NCBI GenBank assembly: GCA_029948255.1
Contig: JALIZF010001311.1
Location: 178,881-242,880 of the forward strand
DNA from: Telmatactis stephensoni
Taxonomy: Eukaryota > Cnidaria > Anthozoa > Actiniaria > Isophelliidae
Direction of reading: 5' to 3'
DNA: 64,000 nucleotides
Part shown: positions 12,442-64,000 of the stretch, one piece after another
How the letters are laid out: every line of letters begins with the position of its first letter
How positions within the stretch are numbered: position 1 is the stretch's first letter
Notes under the pieces: generated by a model
Told to the model about the DNA's origin: nothing
Databases searched by the model: none
Seen by the model: only the letters and a program-made list of their open reading frames with translations
Position numbers and translations under genes: made by a program

Positions 12442-14954
12442 AGGACAAGCGGAAAAACAACAAGTTTTTCTTCAATTAACTCTCAAGAATATAATCCAGA
12501 CGGCTTCAGAAAAGGAAAAAAAGAAAGAAGTTTCGAAGAGGCTTAAATTCTTATCGGCAACATAAAAACGAAGAACTAATCTCTTTTGTTTGGGGTAGGA
12601 TTACTAAAATAAGAATGGACAAGAGTTGAAGGTGTCTATTACTGTTGTCAAGTTCACGTAAAGCATCGTCAAACCACAGGACAGGCGGACGAAAAGTCTG
12701 TGTTAATATTTTAAGACTCCACACTTCCTGAAATATTAATGCAGTATTACTAAATAATGATAATTATAGTTCTACCGCTGGGAAATTACGTCTTCTAAGA
12801 TCAGTTATTTGTTGTGACGAGACAGGAAGAGAGAAAAGTGGTTATTTTCTTTAAGATTACAAACCTTAAAAACCATCTGATACTTTAGGCTGGTTTCCGT
12901 GAATCAGTTGAGCTCAAAATTTGGTAAGTCAATGCGTTAACCTGTAATAACTAACTTAAATACAAATATTTTATAATCATTCTATTTTCTCACTCATTCA
13001 TTTATTTCACTTTCATATTGTATTCTATTCTGCTAAGGAGTGAAAAAGCGTACAAAGTTGTGCAATAATATGATGGTGGCTGTGTTTATGTGCTTAACAA
13101 CCCGTTTATTGACTTTTTAGTCATACTTACTAATATTTCCATCTCCTTCACCTAAACGATGCTTGATAGGGGAACCCTCAAAATTCCCACTTTTAAAGGT
13201 AGTTAACTAAAAGACTAGAAATGACCGATTCACTTTTACATGTCGTCACTTTATTTCCCTTTAAGATAATGTTTTACTTTATTAATTAACTATAGTGTTT
13301 AGAACTACAGAAGCTATACAATTTACATAATTCATCATTATTTCTGTAATGGTTCTGCAGTATTGCTCAATAGATTTCTATTTTGCTCTTCATTTTTCAC
13401 GGCGTCAACTCTTTATCTCTCCGAAAAGGACATCTGACAACATCTAGAAGATAATGTCCACTATTCTAAGGCTTTTAACCCAGCGTTTTCTCTGACTATT
13501 GATGTAATCTTCAGGGTATACAGTGTTGTTATTGACGCTATAGCAGCAGGCGCTAACAGTCTGGTTTCATCAATATTTTCCCTGTCAAATAATCAACTAC
13601 CATTTCGATCAGCTATTTTAGAAACAAAGACAATTTATATTTGTCCATTTTCACTTTTAGCGTAATTGAACATCAAATGAATTGAGATGGAATATCCCTC
13701 TTCAACTGATTAGTTTCTAATGTGAGTAACGATTTTGCAAAATTGCACCGGGTACTTCATATGTGCCTCAGACAGTCATCAGTTTAATGTGCTTATTATA
13801 CACCCAGTATTTCAATGTCTGATTTCACTTGTTTTTTAAATAATTAATGGCAATTGTTCTTACCTACTGGAAAAATAAAAAATAAAATAAAACAAACACG
13901 AAAAATGAAGAAGCATAAAATTTAATAAGTGAAAACTTCATAAACAAAGTTGAAATCTCTAACACCCAACAGAATTGGAATTGATTATTAATGGTATATT
14001 TTACAATTTTGGAGTATGCGGTACTAAATGATTCATTTCCTAACTGAATCATTTATCTCAAGCTTTAAAAATGTTACTGTCAGTTCTTTTTTGAATCTTG
14101 AAAGTCATCCACTCGTTTCGCAAATGACATCATGCTGTAATCATAACTAATTCGAGAAAGAATTATGCAAGTTTGGAAAGTACTCCAACCTGATGTCTAT
14201 AGAATTCAATATCTATGTGATCTATTAGTGACTTTCATATACTAGACATAGATATACTAGACATATAGATTAATACAGTTTTCATTTATGTGTCACTGTG
14301 TTGCTCGTCTATGGAGAATTCGACGACCGCCAACTGTTTTATGCGCACAACATCTACAAAAACAACATGATTGAAAGCGCGACTGTCTCATTGGGGTAAT
14401 ATACACTCGAAAAGCTCTTTAATTTTCTTTTTTTTTTTTTTCAGAAAAAAAAAAGATTTTTGATGATCTGTATTGATGATTAGTAGCTTGAGAGTGCATT
14501 AGACTGTTAGGTTTCTTCATTAAGTCACAGTAGATCTTCAGCAGGCGGTACAGGCTGTTGTGTATTAATTCATATTTGTATAATCTCAAGATTATGAAGG
14601 AGTTGGTAAAGAGAACATTAGATATTTATGACTACACCTGCCTACCGTTTTATACTAACTACAGTGGACAGTTAGCCATCTATCACTTACTGGAAGAGTG
14701 AAGGAAAGGTTTATGTATAGATTCAATTTTTAAAGTTACTTAGGGAATTCTACGTTGTACAAAGGTTTGTACAATACTGTGTATAGGAGTGTATATAGGT
14801 CATAGGAGTGATTTCACTAGTCTTCGTCGACCACTTCACCGACGAACACAACTATAGTGAAGCAAGAGGAGTTGATGCAAGACTGATAGCGTCTTTTCAC
14901 TGCTTTTTTGGCAGGCGGAACCGACGGTTCTCCTAACTGACTGTACACTAGCAA
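12442..14954. other. Non-coding, AT-rich
   Basis: No open frame, RNA gene or strong repeat is supported across this stretch. An oligo-T then oligo-A stretch occurs near 14427-14456. Confidence 0.4.
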
Positions 14955-15609
14955 AGGTGTTTGTATTATAGAGGTGTCTGTATTGTAGAGGTGTCTGTAT
15001 TATAGAGGTGTCTGTATTATAGAGGTGTCTGTATTATAGAGGTGTCTGTATTGTAGAGGTGTCTGTATTATAGAGGTGTCTGTATCACAGAGGTGCATGT
15101 GTCTGTATTATAGAGGTTTCTGTATTATAGAGGTGTCTGTATTATAGAGGTGTCTGTATTATAGAGGTGTCTGTATTATAGAGGTGTCTGTATTGTAGAG
15201 GTGTCTGTATTATAGAGGTGTCTGTATCACAGAGGTGCATGTGTCTGTATTATAGAGGTTTCTGTATTATAGAGGTGTCTGTATTATAGAGGTGTCTGTA
15301 TCATAGAGGTGCAGGTGTCTGTATTATAGAGGTGTCTGTATTATAGAGGTGTCTGTATTATAGAGGTGTCTGTATCATAGAGGTGCAGGTGTCTGTATTA
15401 TAGAGGTGTCTGTATTATAGAGGTGTCTGTATTACAGAGGTGTCTGTATTATAGAGGTGTCTGTATTATAGAGGTGTCTGTATTATAGAGGTGTCTGTAT
15501 TATAGAGGTGTCTGTATTATAGAGGTGTCTGTATTATAGAGGTGTCTGTATTATAGAGGTGTCTGTATTATCGAGGTCTCTACATTATCAAGGTATTTGT
15601 ATTATAGAG
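14955..15609. repeat. Minisatellite, 17-bp unit, about 37 copies
   Basis: Tandem GAGGTGTCTGTATTATA with variants (TTGTAG, TCACAG, and inserted GTGCATGT or GTGCAG blocks). The variants recur in the same order, so a higher-order unit of several repeats has itself been duplicated (compare 15010-15110 with 15125-15260). Related TATAGAGG-type motifs recur at about 21180-21480 and 22060-22110. Confidence 0.9.
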
Positions 15610-17594
15610 TTCATTTTTTTATCAAATTGTCTGTATTATCAAGGTATCTTGCAGCGTCTTTACTATAATTACCATATTTTTATCTTCGAGCCATAACAGA
15701 TACCAATAATTCTATGAATGATTGCTAAATTTTACTTTTTCTTTTGAAAACCTCATAAAGAGAATAAACGATAGTTTCCTATATGAAACGGATCCGCCAG
15801 GGGCGTTTTTGAAACTTTAATTGAATTTAATTCATCTTTCAAATCGGGCGTCAATATTGATAAGACCAAAGATGACATTTTGTTGTGTAATATCCAATCA
15901 TAAGCCACGCATAAGATCACGTGTTGTTAAGGCTAATTGTCTAGTTTATGTGTAGCCTAGAGGAACGGAAACGCCCTTATAGTTCAACATAATCACTCAA
16001 TTACAAAGCTAAAACTAAAAACATAATCAACGCAGAAATAAACAAAATGCTCACCGATAACTGCGTTTGGAAAGAAAAGAAGATTTCCGCCGTTTTTGTA
16101 GCAACGCAGTAAAATTAATGTAAGTTAACAGTAAGAAATACATATACAAGGGAATTTCAAGTTTTATTTATTTAAATTGAAGTTTCTGCGTACTTATACA
16201 TCAGCCTCCAATGATAACTATCTAAAGAAACAAAAAACGTAGAGTTTGTTTATGAAATTGAATTGTGTTGTGGTACTGTTTAGATGCAAATTGAATACTT
16301 TTTAGCGCAAAATAATAATTGAATTTGCGATCTTAGCTTTCTCGAAGTCCAGTATTTTGTAATATTGTAGTGAGTTCATATAAGTGCTGTCGCGACAATG
16401 AGCTTTTCATATACGAAGAGATTATGCACTTTGATAGCTTGCCAGTGAAATTCATTTCCAACTGAAAGCCATTTCAGTGTTTTCCCAGAAACCTTTTGAT
16501 CGTAGGCTTAACTTTAAAAACTATCCATGCATCTACTGTGCCTACCTTGGAAAGCCACTCCAGTGTTTCTTCTGTACCACATGTACTTGACATTTGGATG
16601 GCTTCATTGGAGTGACATCCAAATGGGTTCTGATGATACAGGGACACTTAAAGTTATATTTTTTATTGTAAAGCATAAATACTCGAATGGCTTCCTAGAC
16701 GAAAAAAAAAGCTGTTTAACTAACTAGCCAGACGGCTCGGGAGCTGGCCATGCACTGAGATTGCTGATTAAGTAATATTAATTGAACCTGAGAAACCAGT
16801 TCAGTGTTTTGATCAATGCATGCGAGGGCATGCCGCTGTCAATGGTATCGGACCTCAGCATCTCAAACGATTTTTTTATCACGTGACGTGCATCTGGTTT
16901 GCTATCATATACGAATGGTCTCCGCCTCCAAACAAAATACTACTTTAAAAATCTCACACTGCATTTTGATTCAGTAAGCAGTTATATGTGGCTTCAATAA
17001 TTGGAATTGATTTGAGTTAATTAAAAATATATTGAATAACTTCGAATATGGCTGTTACATTACTGTTCAGCCTAAATATATGTCTTGTGATTGGTTCATT
17101 CTCCTTAAAAGCCATTATTCTGACACTGACAAAAGAACTTTAACTTAGCGATAAGCAAAAAAAGCCGGTATCTAAGGCATAAATTCTGTTGCTAATCTAG
17201 TTTAGTTCTCTAATTGCTTAAATTCAATTACCTGATAAGCAATCACACATGCTTTTACGAAATTACTGAATGGACGCAAAGAAAATCTCGCTTAATTGAA
17301 ACAATCAAAGTTTTTGATCTCGCCTTGAGTATTTCATTTACTGATAACTTAATGTGTGGTCTTAGATTGTCTCATACTTGTAAACTTGGAAATTGGAATG
17401 GTGGTGCCTAGTTGGTTACTATCAATTTGATTCATTTCAAAATTCTTGTTTTGAAGCAGAGTGAGACTTTGTAAACATGTTCTAGTTGATCTCTTTTTCA
17501 AGTGCAATAACTTCTGTTTTTTATAGATTAGCTTCAGTTGAAATTGATTTCTATTCACAATCATTTATGTGAAATTTTGATTTGTTTTAAGTTA
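15610..17594. other. Non-coding
   Basis: No gene is supported. A 31-codon open frame at 17048 begins with a hydrophobic run but has no good splice donor, and I rejected it. Confidence 0.4.
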
Positions 17595-18290
17595 AAGGTG
17601 ATGTTAATACACGGGTCGATTCGCAACAACGATTTTCCTCGCAACAAATGTTGCCCGTAAAGTTCATGCCTTGGAAAATACAAAACGCAACTATTTTTAG
17701 CAATATTTTTGCTTAGTAAACGACATAAAAACAGCTAAGTGGCTGTTTTTTTCATAAACTGATAATGAAGCGTGAAAAACTGTAACTGCTACACTTAGTT
17801 TCACTGGCTTAAATAAAAACTTTTTACAAAACCTTGTGACGTTACACTAAAGCTTCGCGGGGATATTTATTAAAACAATGATTTTTCTGCTGATCAAAAT
17901 GTCACCTCTCCCAAAGTACTGGGCATTATATCATTTCATAGTTATTGTAAAGCGCCATAGAGGTTTTAGATATGGCGCTTTATAAATTTAGAATTTATTT
18001 ATTTATTTATTTATCAGTATTTTATCTCAGAGACGCACGCACCAAATTTTGATATTATTTGATATTTTATTCTTTGTATTTAAAACGGCTTGTTTTCAAA
18101 ATATTGAGCTTAAAAAACCTATGGTGTCCTTATAACGAGAGGCTATTAAACGTTTTTCCGCCCTGTTTTAGTAAACAAGTTGCAAATGTTTGATATGAAT
18201 TTTTAAAAATTTTAACGCAAAATTATCAATTTGACCAAGTGTTGCGCGGAAAATTATTATTGCGAATGGACCCGTGTAACTAGTCACCTT
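17595..18290. mobile_element. Non-autonomous DNA transposon, about 696 bp, TA flanks
   Basis: Terminal inverted repeats of roughly 50 bp. The left end begins AAGGTGATGTTAATACACGG, and the reverse complement of the right end begins AAGGTGACTAGTTACACGGG; both continue into an ATTCGCAA-type block. TA dinucleotides flank both ends, as expected for a TA-target transposon such as Tc1/mariner. There is no transposase. A retroelement-like tail is nested inside (17938-18014). Confidence 0.7.
17938..18014 (+). repeat. Retroelement-like 3' tail with ATTT repeats
   Basis: The sequence GTAAAGCGCCATAGAGG, then ATATGGCGCTTTATAAAT, then a short TTTA microsatellite, matches the layout at 22683-22751 (GTAAAGCGCC, GGCGCTATATAAATG, then ATT repeats). 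The shared imperfect hairpin plus simple-repeat tail suggests the 3' end of a SINE or LINE. Confidence 0.5.
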
Positions 18291-19238
18291 TAGTGTTGTA
18301 AGTCAAATTCTTAGCTTCTAAAATTAATCAGTATTTTTCACCTGTTTTCTCACTATACGACTGAGCGCACTGGCAATGATCTATTCTGTAATCAGTTTAT
18401 CTAGTAATGTGGACCACTAGATTAAATTCCTGTGTGATTTTCAATCATACAAACCTTGCTTACAGCCGCTTGCGTCTAGTTGTTATCAATACTTGCTTTA
18501 AGCCATTGATTAGGGTTTTGGCCGCAAAGCTAAGGTATATATTACCAAAACAAAAAGATAGTTATACTGCTGTTTTATGTGCTCCAAAAACACACCAGCT
18601 ATTTCTCTAAAATTTTCGAAAATATTTCAATGGGTTTCTTCAACACAGTGGTGAGCCGTCTACGATGTTGCTGTAATCGGGGACACTTTTCCTAGAAACG
18701 CTTTAAACGTTTCTCGACAGGTAGTTGTATGATTTGAGGACATCTTGCCTTGAAACGCCGTTGAACAATCGAGAACTTCTTTCCTAGAAAGAAAAGGGTT
18801 TATTTCCTATGCTTTTCTCGTCAACAATATACATGTGTTGGAGGGAGAGGAAAGGACGAGATAATAGCTCTCCTCCCTTTTCTCACCTCGAAATTTAATT
18901 ATGGTTTTGGTGGTTTGAAACCAGGCCAGACGCCTCAAAAATCACAGCAGACAATCCAGACACCAGTTGTACCTGGCCTCATGCAGACATTCACCGGCGT
19001 TTTTCGTTTGAATTTCATTTAAATATTTAGTGTGAAATTTATTGTACCAAACAAATACCGCATTCTTCGCGCAACCCTGTTAGATATACCAGTAAATTTC
19101 TAATTCTATACAACACTACTGTTTACAATTGAGCTTGTCATTTTTCATTGATTAGTACGAGGCGTAACGAAACAAGTTAAGATAAACATCTAATGCTGCA
19201 TAGACTGTAACGAAGAATAGAGGAAAAAAGATGGGAAA
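18291..19238. other. Presumed 5' flank and promoter region of the large gene
   Basis: No coding sequence. It should contain the transcription start of the gene beginning at 19239, but I see no convincing TATA box or CpG-rich core. A six-codon upstream ATG frame (19231-19251) overlaps the proposed start codon in another frame. Confidence 0.4.
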
Positions 19239-60396
<41,158 letters not shown>

Positions 60397-60746
60397 CCTG
60401 ACCAGCGTTACGTCCACGTTGCGTACTCTGTACGATTCTTAGAACAATACGTATATGCTGCGTAACTGTAACGTAAAACCGATATCTGTCAGTCTTTCGT
60501 GAAAATATTTGTTAGAAGAAAAAGTTGACTCAAGTGGAACTTAATTTGAACAAAGCCAAGTGTAAAGTTAGAGGGAAGAGGAATGGAATATCCATCTTCA
60601 TCTTTTCCCTTTCCTTGACACTGACTACTAAGAATTGAAAATTAACGACGAGTTATCTGTTAAGATCTCAAAATGTTTCAAAACGGACAATGCATTCCCT
60701 CCAATGGCTTTAATCTCATATTATTATATTATTACAAAATTTTATG

Positions 60747-60770
60747 AATAAAATGACCTCTGACAATAAA
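60747..60770 (+). promoter_or_regulatory. Two polyadenylation signals AATAAA
   Basis: AATAAA at 60747-60752 and again at 60765-60770, about 350-370 nt after the stop codon. They fit a short 3' UTR ending just before the satellite array. Confidence 0.65.
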
Positions 60771-60827
60771 ATACTTAATTTCTTTAATCTATCGTGTTAA
60801 ACACCAAACGCTATACTACCTGCACGA

Positions 60828-63800
60828 TCGTAAAAATCGACAAAATGCAAAGGCTATAGCCCATTGAAAATCGTCAAAAATGGCCCAAAATAGACAAAAT
60901 GCAAAGGCTATAGCCCATTGAAAATGCGCAAAAGTGGCCAAAAATCGACAAAATGCAAAGGCTATAGCCCATCAAAAATGCGCAAAAATGGCCCAAAATC
61001 GATAAAATGCAAAGGCTATAGCCCATCAAAAATCGTCAAAAATGGCCCAAAATCGGCAAAATGCAAAGGCTATAGCCCATTGAAAATGCGCAAAAATGGC
61101 CAAAAATCGATAAAATGCAAAGGCTATAGCCCATTGAAAATGCGCAAAAATGGTCAAAAATCGATAAAATGCAAAGGCTATAGCCCATTGAAAATGCGCA
61201 AAAATGGCCAAAAATCGATAAAATGCAAAGGCTATAGTCCATGAAAAATCGTCAAAAATGGCCCAAAATCGACAAAATGCAAAGGCTATAGCCCATTGAA
61301 AATGCGCAAAAATGGCCCAAAATCGATAAAATGCAAAGGCTATAGTCCATCAAAAATCGTCAAAAATGGCCAAAAATCGATAAAATGCAAAGGCTATAGT
61401 CCATTGAAAATCGTCAAAAATGGCCCAAAATCGACAAAATGCAAAGGCTATAACCCATTGAAAATGCGCAAAAATGGCCAAAAATCGATAAAATGCAAAG
61501 GCTATAGCCCATTGAAAATGTGCAAAAATGGTCAAAAATCGATAAAATGCAAAGGCTATAGCCCATTGAAAATGCGCAAAAATGGCCAAAAATCGATAAA
61601 ATGCAAAGGCTATAGTCCATGAACAATCGTCAAAAATGGCCCAAAATCGACAAAATGCAAAGGCTATAGCCCATTGAAAATGCGCAAAAATGGCCCAAAA
61701 TCGATAAAATGCAAAGGCTATAGCCCATTGAAAATGCGCAAAAATGGCCTAAAATCAATAAAATGCAAAGGCTATAGCCTATCAAAAATCGTCAAAAATG
61801 GCCCAAAATCGACAAAATGCAAAGGCTATAACCCATTGAAAATGCGCAAAAATGGCCAAAAATCGATAAAATGCAAAGGCTATAGCCCATTGAAAATGCG
61901 CAAAAATGGCCCAAAATCGCCAAAATGCAAAGGCTATAGTCCATTGAAAATGCGCAAAAATGGCCAAAACGACAAAATGCAAAGGCTATAGCCCATTGAA
62001 AATGCGCGAAAATGGCCTAAAATCAATAAAATGCAAAGGCTATAGCCTATCAAAAATCGTCAAAAATGGCCCAAAATCGACAAAATGCAAAGGCTATAAC
62101 CCATTGAAAATCGTCAAAAATGGCCCAAAATCGACAAAATGCAAAGGCTATAGCCCATTGAAAATGCGCAAAAATGGCCAAAAATTGATAAAATGCAAAG
62201 GCTATAGCCCATCAAAAATCGTCTAAAATGGCCCAAAATCGGCAAAATGCAAAGGCTATAGCCCATTGAAAATGCGCAAAAATGGCCAAAACGACAAAAT
62301 GCAAAGGCTATAGCCCATTGAAAATGCGCGAAAATGGCCTAAAATCAATAAAATGCAAAGGCTATAGCCTATCAAAAATCGTCAAAAATGGCCCAAAATC
62401 GACAAAATGCAAAGGCTATAACCCATTGAAAATCGTCAAAAATGGCCAAAAATCGATAAAATGCAAAGGCTATAGCCCATTGAAAATGCGCAAAAATGGC
62501 CAAAAATCGATAAAATGCAAAGGCTATAGTCCATTGAAAATCGTCAAAAATGGCCCAAAATCGACAAAATGCAAAGGCTATAGCCCATTGAAAATGCTCA
62601 AAAATGGCCCAAAATCGACAAAATGCAAAGGCTATAGTCCATTGAAAATGCGCAAAAATGGCCAAAACGACAAAATGCAAAGGCTATAGCCCATTGAAAA
62701 TGCGCGAAAATGGCCTAAAATCAATAAAATGCAAAGGCTATAGCCTATCAAAAATCGTCAAAAATGGCCCAAAATCGACAAAATGCAAAGGCTATAACCC
62801 ATTGAAAATCGTCAAAAATGGCCCAAAATCGACAAAATGCAAAGGCTATAGCCCATTGAAAATGCGCAAAAATGGCCAAAAATTGATAAAATGCAAAGGC
62901 TATAGCCCATCAAAAATCGTCTAAAATGGCCCAAAATCGGCAAAATGCAAAGGCTATAGCCCATTGAAAATGCGCAAAAATGGCCAAAAATCGATAAAAT
63001 GCAAAGGCTATAGCCCATCAAAAATGCTCAAAAATGGCCAAAAATCGATAAAATGCAAAGGCTATAGTCCATTGAAAATCGTCAAAAATGGCCCAAAATC
63101 GACAAAATGGAAAGGCTATAGCCCATTGAAAATGCGCAAAAATGGTCAAAAATCGATAAAATGCAAAGGCTATAGCCCATTGAAAATGCGCAAAAATGGC
63201 CAAAAATCGATAAAATGCAAAGGCTATAGTCCATTGAAAATCGTCAAAAATGGCCCAAAATCGACAAAATGCAAAGGCTATAGCCCATTGAAAATGCGCA
63301 AAAATGGCCAAAAATCGATAAAATGCAAAGGCTATAGTCCATTGAAAATCGTCAAAAATGGCCCAAAATCGGCAAAATGCAAAGGCTATAGCCCATTGAA
63401 AATGCGCGAAAATGGCCTAAAATCAATAAAATGCAAAGGCTATAGCCTATCAAAAATCGTCAAAAATGGCCCAAAATCGACAAAATGCAAAGGCTATAAC
63501 CCATTGAAAATGCGCAAAAATGGCCAAAAATCGATAAAATGCAAAGGCTATAGCCCATTGAAAATGCGCAAAAATGGTCAAAAATCGATAAAATGCAAAG
63601 GCTATAGCCCATTGAAAATGCGCAAAAATGGCCAAAAATCGATAAAATGCAAAGGCTATAGCCCATTGAAAATGCGCGAAAATGGCCTAAAATCAATAAA
63701 ATGCAAAGGCTATAGCCTATCAAAAATCGTCAAAAATGGCCCAAAATCGACAAAATGCAAAGGCTATAACCCATTGAAAATGCGCAAAAATGGCCAAAAA

Positions 63801-64000
63801 TCGATAAAATGCAAAGGCTATAGCCCATTGAAAATGCGCAAAAATGGTCAAAAATCGATAAAATGCAAAGGCTATAGCCCATTGAAAATGCGCAAAAATG
63901 CCAAAAATCGATAAAATGCAAAGGCTATAGCCCATTGAAAATGCGCGAAAATGGCCTAAAATCAATAAAATGCAAAGGCTATAGCCTATCAAAATCGTCA
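60828..64000. repeat. Satellite array, 54-bp unit, about 58 copies, open at window end
   Basis: The unit reads ATGCAAAGGCTATAGCCCAT, TGAAAATGCGCAAAAATGG, CCAAAAATCGATAAA. Two main variants alternate irregularly (GCGCAAAAATGGCC versus CGTCAAAAATGGCCC). Higher-order repeats are visible: about 698 bp (61960 against 62658) and about 270 bp (63390 against 63660). The period is a multiple of three, so both strands show long artefactual open frames. AAAA(A) tracts recur every 9-10 bp. Confidence 0.97.

Noticed and set aside
17048..17143. 31-codon open frame starting with a signal-peptide-like run
   Set aside because: No phase-1 donor follows, and the pair at 19239 and 19337 fits the PAN exon in phase and sequence.
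60918..63914. Long lysine-rich open frames on + and Phe/Ala-rich ones on -
   Set aside because: Both strands and several frames are open because the 54-bp satellite unit is divisible by three. Frames break at 2-bp deletions without selection against them.

Overview
The window is eukaryotic, AT-rich, intron-rich animal DNA. It is dominated by one very large split gene on the + strand that runs from a signal-peptide exon at about 19,239 to a stop codon at 60,396. Phase-1 exon-shuffled domains (PAN, SEA-like, FN3), introns of about 0.8 kb on average, abundant MITEs and tRNA-derived repeats suggest an early-branching marine metazoan. An anthozoan-like cnidarian is my best guess, with modest confidence, because no ribosomal or mitochondrial marker is present.

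Layout. 1-19,238 is mostly non-coding: MITEs, inverted-repeat elements, minisatellites (48-bp and 17-bp units), a 212-bp tandem duplication, a 696-bp TA-flanked transposon-like element and one orphan candidate exon (3806-3952). 19,239-60,396 is the big gene. I resolve 41 exons by reading frame, splice sites and intron phase. The encoded order is signal peptide, PAN/Apple domain, five alternating [SEA-like + FN3] modules, eight more tandem FN3 domains (13 in all), then a complete ionotropic-glutamate-receptor-type channel (S1 lobe, TM1, pore loop, TM2, S2 lobe, TM3) and a short cytoplasmic tail. The pore loop carries the potassium-channel filter GYGD, and the following helix carries an iGluR-M3-like S-I-T-A-S-L motif. 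The gene therefore looks like a GluR0-like ligand-gated channel fused to a giant adhesive ectodomain. A 54-bp satellite array begins about 60 bp past the polyadenylation signals and runs to the window edge.

With all exons joined, the frame is consistent everywhere except for two single surplus bases: one inside the twelfth FN3 exon (near 45,743) and one in a G-run at the splice donor of the pore exon (49,081-49,084). Discounting both gives exactly 2,512 codons plus a stop. Either the assembly has two one-base errors, or this copy is damaged or uses exon skipping.

The 6-kb intron that splits the pore from TM2 holds a second, intronless gene on the - strand (50,788-51,375): a Ras-family GTPase nearest in style to DIRAS/RASD, with a non-canonical switch II and no CAAX box. 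That intron also holds a 370-bp CTTT microsatellite and one of three copies of an unusual repeat built from two divergent tRNA-like heads. All exon boundaries and domain names were read by eye; nothing was searched or computed.
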